Source: Oscillospiraceae bacterium (GTDB taxonomy: Bacteria > Bacillota > Clostridia > Oscillospirales > Oscillospiraceae). Taken from it: a stretch of 64,000 nucleotides of DNA. A program made the translations under genes and the position numbers. This document shows, piece by piece, positions 57,292-64,000 of this stretch. Numbering within the stretch: position 1 is the stretch's first letter; every line of letters starts with the position of its first letter. The notes under the pieces were generated by a model. The model had not been told where the DNA came from and did not search any database. It saw only the letters and a program-made list of their open reading frames with translations. The DNA lies in the NCBI GenBank assembly GCA_020025425.1, contig JAHHSD010000001.1, positions 61,517-125,516 on the forward strand, in the 5' to 3' direction.

Positions 57292-58227
57292 ATGGAAGAC
57301 AGAGCCGATTTTTTGGTTCGGGTCGCTGAGCTCTACTATGAGCAGGGCCTGAATCAAAATGAAATCGCCAAGATCCTTGGCACCTCCAGACCCACCGTGT
57401 CCCGTCTGCTGGACGAGGCCAAGGAAAACCGGATCGTAGAAATTATTGTACACAGCCCTATCAGAAAAGAGCCAAAGCTCTCCTACGCTGTCCGCAACGC
57501 CTTCGGCCTGCGGGAGGCCATTGTTGTCAGCGGTGATTATACCGGGGACAAGGCTCTTGACCGGTGCTGCATGGCGGCCAGCCAGTTCTTCAACACTATT
57601 ATGGAAAACAACAAAACCGTGGGGATCGCTTGGGGCTCTGTGCCGCAGAAGCTCTGTGACCTGATCGAGGCCAAAGAGTACTACAACGTCAACGTAATCC
57701 AAATGGTAGGCTGCTTAGGGACCGGAAATCCCAACGTAGATGGGATCGAACTGGCCCTGCACATCTCCAAGCGGCTGGGCGGAACCTACTCCAACATCTA
57801 TGCTCCCATTTATGTAGGCAATGAAGTGGTCTATTCCTATCTCACCAGTGAGCCTCAGATCGAGGCCACGCTCCGCAAGGCAGAGCATGTGGACATTATC
57901 CTCACCGGCGTGGGCGCCTTTAATTCAGAAACCACCCTGCAGCAGGCCGGCTACTGGACAGACAAGGATCGGATGGATTTCCTCAACAAAGGGGCTGTCG
58001 GCCATCTGCTGGCCCGTCCTTATAACATGGATGGTGAGGAAGTCTTTATGGAAGGCCGGTACACCATCGGTGCGCCGCTCTCTGCCATGAGAAACGCTCA
58101 GTGGTCCATTGGAATTACCTCAGGCACCGACCGAACGGATGCGGTTTTAGGCGCTGTTCGCGGCGGTTATCTGAACACGCTGGTCATCGACCGTTCCCTG
58201 GCTGAGGATCTTCTGAAAAAAGCCTGA
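57292..58227 (+). CDS. SorC/DeoR-type sugar-binding transcriptional regulator
   Basis: Regulator of 311 residues: an N-terminal HTH (about 8-55; LNQNEIAKILGTSRPTVSRLLDEAKE) and a C-terminal sugar-phosphate-binding domain of the SorC family (about 60-310) with VGIAWGSVPQKL, VGCLGTGNPNVDG and VDIILTGVGAFNSET. The ATG at 57292 follows GGAGAAGGAG; an upstream ATG lacks a site. It diverges from the HPr gene and most likely controls the PTS operon, responding to a phosphorylated intermediate. The polyol dehydrogenase operon to its right may be a second target. Confidence 0.91.
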   Translation: MEDRADFLVRVAELYYEQGLNQNEIAKILGTSRPTVSRLLDEAKENRIVEIIVHSPIRKEPKLSYAVRNAFGLREAIVVSGDYTGDKALDRCCMAASQFFNTIMENNKTVGIAWGSVPQKLCDLIEAKEYYNVNVIQMVGCLGTGNPNVDGIELALHISKRLGGTYSNIYAPIYVGNEVVYSYLTSEPQIEATLRKAEHVDIILTGVGAFNSETTLQQAGYWTDKDRMDFLNKGAVGHLLARPYNMDGEEVFMEGRYTIGAPLSAMRNAQWSIGITSGTDRTDAVLGAVRGGYLNTLVIDRSLAEDLLKKA

Positions 58228-58251
58228 CATAACTGAAAATCATTCAGCTTT

Positions 58252-58285
58252 ATGCGGAGACAATGCTTGTCTCCGCATATTTTTT
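58252..58285 (+). terminator. Terminator between the regulator and the dehydrogenase gene
   Basis: ATGCGGAGACAA (58252-58263) pairs with TTGTCTCCGCAT (58267-58278), followed by ATTTTTTG; convergent genes flank it. Confidence 0.92.
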
Positions 58286-58299
58286 GTCCTTGCCCGGTT

Positions 58300-59352
58300 T
58301 TACCGTTCGGCCAAATCCTCATTGCAGCAGATCACAGCTTTTACGCCTTCCCCGTTGATGGACATTTCAAAGCCCTCACGCCAGTCTTTCAGGGGCAGGA
58401 TCTTGCTGACGATCTTCTCCGGCACCACCGTCTTGGTGGCCAGCAGCTGGATCGAGGTGCGCCAGGAGCTGGGCTTCTGGCTGCGGGATCCCACATAATT
58501 GATTTCCTTATGGAGTATGTAATCCACACGGATCGGCTCTTTGCTCTCAGGGAATACTCCCATCTGGACCACAGTACCCTTGCGGCGAACAACCTCCAGT
58601 GCCTTGTTCGCAGCCGGAACAGCGCCCGAGCACTCAAAGGCGACATCTACGCCCTCCCCGTGGGTCATCTCTCGGGTAATGGCGGTGATATCCTCCTTCA
58701 TCTGATCAACAGCGCGGTCAGCACCATTGGCCAGCGCCATCTCAAATCGGTCAGCATCCGATGTCAGGCCGGCCACAATAACTGTACACCCCTGGGATTT
58801 ACAGACCTGGGCCACCATCTGGCCGATGGCACCCACGCCAAAGACACAGACGACATCTCCTTTTTTCACCTGGCCCTTTTCAATGCTGGCGTGCACCCCG
58901 CAGGCCAGGGGCTCGGTCAGGGCGGCAGACAGCAGGCTGACTTGTTCCGGCAAAATGTGGACGCTTTCCTCGCGGCTGACCACGTACTCGGCCATACTGC
59001 CATTGACCTGTGTGCCGATTCCCTGTCGGTTGGAGCATAGGTTGTAGTCCTTGGATGCACAGCTGCTGCAGTGGCCGCAGGTCGTAAAGGTCGTCTCGCT
59101 GGTGACCCGATCACCCACCTTAATATTCTTGACATCAGGACCAACCGCGGTCACAATGCCGGAGAACTCATGTCCCAGCACCACCGGCGGCTTTGTGCTG
59201 GCGTAGGTTCCCTTGAATGCGTGCAGATCCGTTCCACATATACCTGAATAGGCAATTTTGATTTTTACCAAGTCACCTGTCGCTTCAGGCTCCGGAATAT
59301 CCTGGTAGACCATATGATCATAGCCGGTTTCTGTTTTCACAACCGCTTTCAT
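58300..59352 (-). CDS. Zinc-dependent polyol/sugar-phosphate dehydrogenase (MDR family)
   Basis: Medium-chain dehydrogenase of 350 residues. The catalytic zinc site is in YSGICGTDLHAFKG and GHEFSGIV, the structural zinc is bound by the four Cys of CGHCSSCASKDYNLC, and the NAD fold is VFGVGAIGQMVAQV. It resembles sorbitol and galactitol-1-phosphate dehydrogenases, which oxidise a polyol (phosphate) to a ketose (phosphate). Start is taken as the ATG at 59352, eleven bases after AGGAGG; an ATG three codons earlier is too close to it. It fits as the second step after PTS import of a polyol. Confidence 0.9.
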   Translation of the reverse strand: MKAVVKTETGYDHMVYQDIPEPEATGDLVKIKIAYSGICGTDLHAFKGTYASTKPPVVLGHEFSGIVTAVGPDVKNIKVGDRVTSETTFTTCGHCSSCASKDYNLCSNRQGIGTQVNGSMAEYVVSREESVHILPEQVSLLSAALTEPLACGVHASIEKGQVKKGDVVCVFGVGAIGQMVAQVCKSQGCTVIVAGLTSDADRFEMALANGADRAVDQMKEDITAITREMTHGEGVDVAFECSGAVPAANKALEVVRRKGTVVQMGVFPESKEPIRVDYILHKEINYVGSRSQKPSSWRTSIQLLATKTVVPEKIVSKILPLKDWREGFEMSINGEGVKAVICCNEDLAER

Positions 59353-59394
59353 CCGTAACATGACCTCCTGTGAATTTTTGTCCAGTAAACAATC

Positions 59395-59468
59395 AAATGT
59401 GTTTCATTTGTTCACATTTAATTCTTTTGTTCATCTGCACTTTATCACAGCTTTGTACAAATGTAAAT
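59395..59468 (-). promoter_or_regulatory. Promoter and operator-like repeats for the polyol dehydrogenase
   Basis: On the minus strand TTTACA and TAAAGT stand 17 bases apart (within about 59440-59468). Downstream, GAACAAA occurs twice 18 bases apart, and AAATGTG/CACATTT (59395-59401, 59413-59419) form a dyad. This layout suggests a repressor site between promoter and gene. Confidence 0.5.
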
Positions 59469-59551
59469 ATATTTTGTCATATAAAATAATTTTAGTTGTG
59501 GTATATAAATAATAAATTGGTTTTTTGTTAATTATGCCATGCCCGCCAGTA

Positions 59552-59586
59552 TTGACTTATGTTCTCATTAGTGAAATAATTATCAC
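59552..59586 (+). promoter_or_regulatory. Transketolase operon promoter with overlapping dyad
   Basis: TTGACT (59552-59557) and AATAAT (59575-59580) are 17 bases apart. GTGAAATAATTATCAC (59571-59586), a near-perfect dyad, covers the -10 and start region. The remaining 59469-59674 holds no gene. Confidence 0.6.
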
Positions 59587-59674
59587 ACAGAAGACGAACA
59601 TTTCAACTGTTCGCAAGTATGCCTGTGCCGCCGCAGACTGCGTGCGGCCATGCAGAGTCTGAAAGGAGATTTGC

Positions 59675-60580
59675 ATGATGCCGGACAAAAAATTTACAAA
59701 TGAGGAGATCGCCCGTGCCGCACATAACGTGCGTAAGCACATCCTCAAAATCGCTTTGGAGCGTGGTGGTTGCTACCTGACCCAAGCCTGTTCCTCTGCT
59801 GAAATCGTCACCGCCCTGTACATGAATATCCTGAACATCGGTCCCAGCCTGGGTAATCCTGATGCCCAGCCCTTCCCCGGTGTTCCCTCTGCCACCAACA
59901 TGGATTATCCCAAGGGTTCTCTTTATAATGGTGAGCACACACCCGACCGTGACCGTCTGTTCGTATCCTGCTGCCACTACGCCTCTGTCATTTATTGTGC
60001 CCTGGCTGAGTGTGGCCGTATTTCCCAAAAGGCCATTGACAAGTTCAATGTGGATGGCTGGAATATGGAAATGATCGGGGCTGAGCACTCCCCCGGCTTT
60101 GAGAACACCGCCGGTTCTCTGGGACAAACCGTGTCCATCGCCGCCGGTACCGCTCACGCCTATAAGATGAAGGGCAACACCGGCCGGATCTTCTGCATGC
60201 TCTCCGACGGTGAGCTGGAGGAAGGTCAGGACTGGGAGTGCTTCCAGGCCGCCTCCTTCTATGGTCTGGACAACTTTATTGTGTATGTGGACATCAACGG
60301 CCAGCAGGTCGAGGGCTGGACCAAGGATGTTATGAATACCGAGCCCCTGACCGAGCGTGTAAAGGCCTTCGGCTGGGAGGTCGTTACCGTGGACGGCCAC
60401 GACATCGAGGCCCTGGAGAAGGCTGCTGAGACACCTCACGCCGGCAAACCTCTGATGGTCCTTTGTAGGACGAACCCCGCTCAGGGAATCCCCCTGCTGG
60501 AGTCCATCGTACCTAAGCACTTCGTTCGTATTCCGGACAAGCAGCGCAAGGAATTCGAAGCTTTTTGCGAGCAGATGTAA
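59675..60580 (+). CDS. Transketolase-like protein, N-terminal (TPP-binding) subunit
   Basis: First half of a split transketolase, 301 residues. It carries the thiamine diphosphate region with GSLGQTVSIAAGTAHAYKM and the TPP motif SDGELEEGQDWE, ending before the pyrimidine domain. The ATG at 59675 has an AAAGGAG site (a second ATG follows directly). The other half is the next gene, 21 bases on. Split transketolases in sugar operons move two-carbon units between ketose and aldose phosphates; some act on special sugars such as apulose-4-phosphate, so the donor here is not certain. Confidence 0.92.
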   Translation: MMPDKKFTNEEIARAAHNVRKHILKIALERGGCYLTQACSSAEIVTALYMNILNIGPSLGNPDAQPFPGVPSATNMDYPKGSLYNGEHTPDRDRLFVSCCHYASVIYCALAECGRISQKAIDKFNVDGWNMEMIGAEHSPGFENTAGSLGQTVSIAAGTAHAYKMKGNTGRIFCMLSDGELEEGQDWECFQAASFYGLDNFIVYVDINGQQVEGWTKDVMNTEPLTERVKAFGWEVVTVDGHDIEALEKAAETPHAGKPLMVLCRTNPAQGIPLLESIVPKHFVRIPDKQRKEFEAFCEQM

Positions 60581-60601
60581 GAAAGGTAAGAGGTGACAAC
60601 C

Positions 60602-61591
60602 ATGAAAATCGAAGTGAATACACACTCTAAAAATATGATGCGCCTCGCCGAGGAACATCCTGAAGTTGTTGTAATGAGTGCCGACCTGGGTACTTCCTGC
60701 GAGATCAAGGAGTTCCACGACCGTTTCCCTGAGCGCTATTTCTCCATGGGCATTGCAGAGCAGAATATGTGTTCTTGGGCCGCCGGTCTGGCCCGTGAGG
60801 GCTTCCGCCCCTTCCTGCACACCTTCTCCGTGTTCCTGTATCGCCGCATCCTGGATCAGCTGGAAATGAGCGTGGCCTATCCCAATCTCCCCGTTGTCTT
60901 TGTTGGCTTCGTCCCCGGCATCACCACCCCCGGCGGTGTCTCCCACCAGTCCACCAATGATGTGGGTGTGCTGCGGACAATCCCCAATCTGGCCATCTTT
61001 GATGTGGGTGACGCCACCGAGATCGAGGGCGTTCTGGATATGGCCTATCAGTATAACGGCCCTGTTTATATCCGTATGCTTCGCAAGGAGGTCCCCCGCT
61101 TCTTCCCTGCTAATGAACCCATTCAGTTCAACCACGCCCGCGTACTGTCAGAGGGCACAGACATCACGCTGCTCTCCTCCTCCATCTGCACCGAGGAGGC
61201 CATGCGTGCCACTGCCGCACTGAAGGAAAAGGGTGTATCCATCCAGCACCTGCATGTGTCCACCCTGAAGCCCTTCACCGATCCTCAGGTAGTCGAGGCC
61301 TGCCAGAAGGCCAAATATGGTGTCATCACCATTGAGAACGGCACTGTGATCGGCGGTCTGGGCACCGCTGTGGCTGAGGTCATGGCTGAGAACGGAATCG
61401 GCAAGAAGCTGATTAAGGTGGGCCTGAACGATACCTACGCCCACGGCGCTTCCAAGATGTACCTGCTGAAGAAGTATGGTATGGATGCTATGACTCTGAT
61501 CGGCGCTGTCGAAAAACTCATGGGCAAGAAACTGGACATTGCCGAGCATGACCTTGAGGAAATCCGCTTCGAGGACTTCTCTGCAGTGTAA
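60602..61591 (+). CDS. Transketolase-like protein, C-terminal subunit
   Basis: Second half of the split transketolase, 329 residues: pyrimidine domain (about 1-165; MGIAEQNMCSWAAGLAREGF with the Glu that activates TPP) and C-terminal domain (about 185-310; DITLLSSSICTEEAMRATAALKEKG). The ATG at 60602 follows AAGAGGTG; an in-frame GTG inside that site is less likely. The stop TAA shares its last base with the ATG of the HAD gene. Confidence 0.92.
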   Translation: MKIEVNTHSKNMMRLAEEHPEVVVMSADLGTSCEIKEFHDRFPERYFSMGIAEQNMCSWAAGLAREGFRPFLHTFSVFLYRRILDQLEMSVAYPNLPVVFVGFVPGITTPGGVSHQSTNDVGVLRTIPNLAIFDVGDATEIEGVLDMAYQYNGPVYIRMLRKEVPRFFPANEPIQFNHARVLSEGTDITLLSSSICTEEAMRATAALKEKGVSIQHLHVSTLKPFTDPQVVEACQKAKYGVITIENGTVIGGLGTAVAEVMAENGIGKKLIKVGLNDTYAHGASKMYLLKKYGMDAMTLIGAVEKLMGKKLDIAEHDLEEIRFEDFSAV

Positions 61592-62259
61592 TGTTTGAGG
61601 CATGCATTTTTGATCTGGATGGGACTTTGGTCAACACCCTCCCAACCGTACATCACTACTGCAACCTCTCCCTCGTTCACTTCGGCTTTAACCCCGTTTC
61701 GATGGATCAGTGCCGGGAGCTGTGCAGGCTTTCAATTTCCGAGTTTTACGCCAGGCTCCTCCAGCTTGGCGGCTGCCCCTTGGATAAAGTGGATGAACTG
61801 ACTGACCCCATTCGGGCCTATGATCTTGATATATACAAAAAAAATATCCACTATCTAACCACCCCTTTTCCGGGGATCAAGGAGCTTCTCTGTGAATTAA
61901 AAAAGCTGGGTGTAAAAACCGCCGTGCTTACCAACAAGCCTGCTCCCTTAGCTGAGCTGCTTATGGACCACATGTTCCCCGGACTTTTTGATATTGTGGC
62001 CGGACAGACCCCCACCTCTATCTCCAAGCCCGATCCCCGTTCTCTCGCCAACATGATCAGCATGCTCCGCCTGCAATCAGGCAGCTGCCTTTATGTGGGC
62101 GATACGGATGTGGATATGATCACCGCAGACGCCGCTGGTGTATCCAAATGCGCTGTTACCTGGGGCTATCAATCCGCCGAAGAGCTCTCTCGTTTTTCTC
62201 CCGACTATATGGTCGATACTGCAACACAGTTGCTGGGTATTTTTCAACAACACCCCTAA
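61591..62259 (+). CDS. HAD-superfamily phosphatase (phosphoglycolate phosphatase-like)
   Basis: Hydrolase of 222 residues. Motif I is DLDGTLVNT, the helical cap follows (about 15-85), motif II is TAVLTNKPAP, the Lys motif is SISKPDPRSL, and motif IV is VGDTDVDMITA. It should dephosphorylate a small organic phosphate, possibly phosphoglycolate, a sugar phosphate or a dead-end product of the pathway. It is translationally coupled to the transketolase gene (TAATG) and has no strong ribosome site of its own. Confidence 0.9.
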   Translation: MFEACIFDLDGTLVNTLPTVHHYCNLSLVHFGFNPVSMDQCRELCRLSISEFYARLLQLGGCPLDKVDELTDPIRAYDLDIYKKNIHYLTTPFPGIKELLCELKKLGVKTAVLTNKPAPLAELLMDHMFPGLFDIVAGQTPTSISKPDPRSLANMISMLRLQSGSCLYVGDTDVDMITADAAGVSKCAVTWGYQSAEELSRFSPDYMVDTATQLLGIFQQHP

Positions 62260-62276
62260 TTAAGGAGGAATTTTCT

Positions 62277-62960
62277 ATGTTCGAGCGTGAAAAGCTTGAA
62301 ATTATCAAGGGAGGCATGAAGCTGGACCGTTATGGTCTGATCTCCCTTGCCGGCGGCAACCTGAGCATGCGTATGCCCACTGGCGAGCTTCTGGTCACTC
62401 CCTCCGGCATGATCTACGAGGACATGGTCGCCGATGATGTGCTTGTTATGGACCTGGACGGTAAGATCATTGAGGGTACTCGGAAGCCCTCTTCCGATAC
62501 CCCTGCTCTGCTCTATATCTTCAACAAGCGGCCCGACGTCAATGCCATTATCCACACGCACCAGCCCTATGCCACGGCCATCAGCCTGATTGAAGAAAAA
62601 GAGTTCCGGGCCGATCTGACCACCCTTGGAAATGCCTGCGGCGGCAACATCCCCATTTCCCCTTACAGCTCTCCCGGCAGCGAAGATATGGGCATTGACA
62701 CAGTCAATTACCTGGGCGAGGGACATGCAGTGATCCTCGCTCACCACGGCGTCATGACCACTGGTGACAGCCTCAAACAGGCTTTAAATGCCGCCGTTTA
62801 CCTTGAAGAGTGCGCCAAGGGATATCTCGCCGCTCGTGCTGTCGGCCCTACCAGACACCTCACAGACGCTCAGATCCGCCAAACTGTTGAGATCTATAAG
62901 TTTGTCGGTCAGGGTCACGGAGATATCCCTAAGGAGCTGCTGGGCCGTAAAGGTGTATAA
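62277..62960 (+). CDS. Class II aldolase/epimerase family protein, copy 2
   Basis: Zinc-dependent protein of 227 residues with SLAGGNLSMRMP, TPSGMIYEDM, RKPSSDTPAL, the zinc motif HTHQPYAT and AHHGVMTTG. In place of the usual catalytic Glu of fuculose aldolase (SSEY in the other copy) it has SSDT, so it may be closer to ribulose-5-phosphate 4-epimerases or another aldol reaction. The ATG at 62277 has an AAGGAGG site. It ends the transketolase operon. Confidence 0.88.
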   Translation: MFEREKLEIIKGGMKLDRYGLISLAGGNLSMRMPTGELLVTPSGMIYEDMVADDVLVMDLDGKIIEGTRKPSSDTPALLYIFNKRPDVNAIIHTHQPYATAISLIEEKEFRADLTTLGNACGGNIPISPYSSPGSEDMGIDTVNYLGEGHAVILAHHGVMTTGDSLKQALNAAVYLEECAKGYLAARAVGPTRHLTDAQIRQTVEIYKFVGQGHGDIPKELLGRKGV

Positions 62961-63020
62961 CAGACATCCTTTTTGATACGATATAATCCCCCCTTTCTCT
63001 TTCACACTATTTCGCCAAAA

Positions 63021-63064
63021 CAATCCAGGCGGCCATGCACCAGCATGGCCGCCTGGATTGTTTT
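63021..63064. terminator. Terminator after the transketolase operon
   Basis: CAATCCAGGCGGCCATGC (63021-63038) pairs perfectly with 63043-63060, with TTTT after it on both strands. Confidence 0.92.
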
Positions 63065-63332
63065 ACAAATTGCGCTCTGCCCTCCCAGCACTTAAAGCCG
63101 GCATAATTCTCTGTAAAGGCTCCATGTTATGTAATCTTCAGTTTTTTGTAAAAAATCCCCAGTTTCCCAAGTATTTTGACTGATATATCTCCCTTGATGT
63201 TCGTTAATTATAGCATCGCTCTTTTCTAATGTCCACCGCCTCGATTTTGAATGGTTGGGCTTCTGCCGCTGACAGGTTCAACCATATTCTGAATCCTACC
63301 CCTGTGTTCATCTCAGGATGGAATATATTGCA
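63065..63332 (-). promoter_or_regulatory. Gene-free stretch with a minus-strand sigma-A promoter
   Basis: No convincing gene is seen. On the minus strand TGGACA (63235-63230) and TATAAT (63212-63207) have ideal 17-base spacing and point toward the hairpin at 63021-63060, giving a possible transcript of about 180 bases. One frame reads GDISVKILGKLGIFYKKLKIT before a stop and might be a gene remnant. Confidence 0.5.
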
Positions 63333-63382
63333 GCAAAAGAGCACACCTGTCTCTATTCAAGGAGACAGGTGTGCTCTTTTGC
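63333..63382. terminator. Bidirectional terminator-type hairpin
   Basis: GCAAAAGAGCACACCTGTCTC (63333-63353) pairs with its complement at 63362-63382; A-rich and T-rich ends suit both directions. It is downstream of the KptA remnant on the minus strand. Confidence 0.8.
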
Positions 63383-63428
63383 TTGTTGAAGAACAATGAT
63401 TGTCAAAGGAACTATGGGCCGGTGCTGA

Positions 63429-63731
63429 TCATAGAGGAGCTCCTCTCAAAGACTGTAATGAGTTACATTTTCTAAGATACTGTGCAGGGACCTCTTTCGT
63501 GAGCCAGACCCCGTTGACAGACAGATAAAAGACGTACCCGTCCTGCGCCATCTGCCGAGCGCTGACCATATACACAACGGGCTTGCCGTGACGGGATCCG
63601 ACCTTGACCCCAGTCTCCCTGTCCTTGGAGAGATGCACATACAAGCGGGACTTTGGAATCAGTCCCTGGCGTTCGATCGATGCAGCATATTTTTCCCCTG
63701 TGCCGTGATATAAAAGCTCGGGCGGCTCCGC
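63429..63731 (-). pseudogene. kptA: Truncated RNA 2'-phosphotransferase (KptA/Tpt1) remnant
   Basis: The minus strand codes about 100 residues matching the C-terminal half of KptA, an enzyme that removes 2'-phosphate from RNA with NAD. Recognisable parts are LLYHGTGEKY, GLIPKSR-YVHLS, VGSRHGKPVV, QDGYVFYLSVNGVWLTKEVP. An in-frame TAA at 63732-63734 stands where the N-terminal half should continue, and no start codon with a ribosome site is present, so about the first 80-90 residues are missing. The segment is bounded by terminators and a tRNA fragment, which fits loss by recombination or integration. Confidence 0.82.
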
Positions 63732-63785
63732 TTATGCAAGCTCCACTCTCTATCAGTTCTGACACAGTCAGAATTCGGCGCTCCA

Positions 63786-63826
63786 AAACAAAAAAAGTCC
63801 TTGAAACTTTCGTTTCAAGGACTTTT
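63786..63826 (-). terminator. Terminator behind the tRNA fragment
   Basis: AAAAGTCCTTGAAAC (63793-63807) pairs with GTTTCAAGGACTTTT (63812-63826); on the minus strand a T-rich tail follows. It sits one base after the CCA end of the tRNA-like sequence. Confidence 0.88.
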
Positions 63827-63827
63827 C

Positions 63828-63872
63828 TGGAGCTGCTACCCGGATTCGGACCGGGGACCTCATCCTTACCAA
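63828..63872 (-). tRNA. 3' fragment of a tRNA-Thr(GGT)-like gene
   Basis: The minus strand reads as the 3' 45 bases of a tRNA: anticodon loop TTGGTAA (anticodon GGT), 3' anticodon stem GGATG, variable loop, T-arm CCCGG-TCCGAAT-CCGGG, acceptor strand TAGCAGC and TCCA. The T-loop has C where TTCGAAT has its second T. The 5' half is missing: upstream sequence neither pairs with GGATG nor contains the expected GCTGCTA. It is therefore a partial copy, as left by integration at a tRNA gene. Confidence 0.75.
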
Positions 63873-64000
63873 CTGATTGGAAGCAGTTCATCCTCTGCTT
63901 TTGAGGTCTTTTAAGAACTGTTCTCTCAAGGAAGCAGGCGGCTTTCGCCCTTTTCTCTCCATTGTGTCCACCCGATCCTTTCCCCTTGTGGGTCAGCGTG
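63873..64000. other. Right edge, no gene assigned
   Basis: No complete gene is seen. On the minus strand a short frame ending at a TGA near 63890 reads MERKGRKPPASLREQF and so on (about 24 residues); it may be the remains of a mobile-element gene but is too short to name. Confidence 0.3.

Noticed and set aside
63472..63891. Minus-strand open frame of about 139 codons
   Set aside because: It runs through the tRNA fragment and terminator stem and is out of frame with the clear KptA sequence.
63886..64000. Phage terminase small-subunit N-terminus suggested by the short frame with KPPASLREQF
   Set aside because: Only about 24 residues before a stop, at the window edge; the resemblance is too weak to claim.

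Overview
The window looks like the chromosome of a fairly GC-rich anaerobic Firmicute of the gut Oscillospiraceae type (Flavonifractor, Lawsonibacter or Intestinimonas kind). This is inferred from strong AGGAGG ribosome sites, GC-rich codon choice with AT-rich control regions, a LytTR/DUF3021 pair, YesM/YesN-type two-component proteins and sigma-54 controlled amino-acid genes. No marker gene proves it.

Region 1, 1-12 kb (minus strand): a sigma-54 operon ggt2-alr-ggt1-SBP-dppB-dppC-dppD-dppF (the last cut by the left edge), preceded by its likely activator, an enhancer-binding protein with an unusual C-terminal winged helix. A -24/-12 promoter lies at 9636-9652. Both gamma-glutamyltransferases lack signal peptides, so imported peptides would be processed inside the cell, and alanine racemase sits between them.

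Region 2, 12-38 kb: a LytTR-DUF3021 pair; a run of transporters and hydrolases (DUF6282, EamA, BCCT, nitrilase, GltS-like symporter, alpha/beta hydrolase) divergent from an RpiR regulator; an ornithine-cyclodeaminase-like gene, YitT and a second (RocR-like) enhancer-binding protein; a second GltS-like symporter; an alanine dehydrogenase-like gene with a near-perfect -24/-12 promoter and a three-dyad enhancer; rpoN itself; a second RpiR cluster (M20 amidohydrolase, nitrilase, permease); and a rightward set with a tandem DUF3870 protein, a D-aminoacylase and a cytoplasmic class-A-type serine hydrolase. Together regions 1 and 2 suggest uptake of peptides and amino acids, including gamma-glutamyl and D-amino-acid compounds, with D-Ala to L-Ala (Alr) and L-Ala to pyruvate (Ald) placed under the same sigma factor.

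Region 3, 38-50 kb: galactose-type uptake and use. An mglBAC transporter is followed by an operon coding a YesN-type response regulator, a YesM-type kinase and two membrane-anchored periplasmic-binding-like proteins, then galM and galK. This stretch is visibly richer in GC.

Region 4, 50-63 kb: a sugar or polyol PTS with its own HPr and Enzyme I in one operon with galactitol-family EIIA/B/C, a 2-hydroxyacid dehydrogenase and a class II aldolase; a SorC-type regulator; a zinc polyol-type dehydrogenase; and a second operon of split transketolase, HAD phosphatase and class II aldolase.

Region 5, 63-64 kb: a scarred segment with a truncated KptA gene, several terminator hairpins and the 3' part of a tRNA-Thr, which may mark an integration site.
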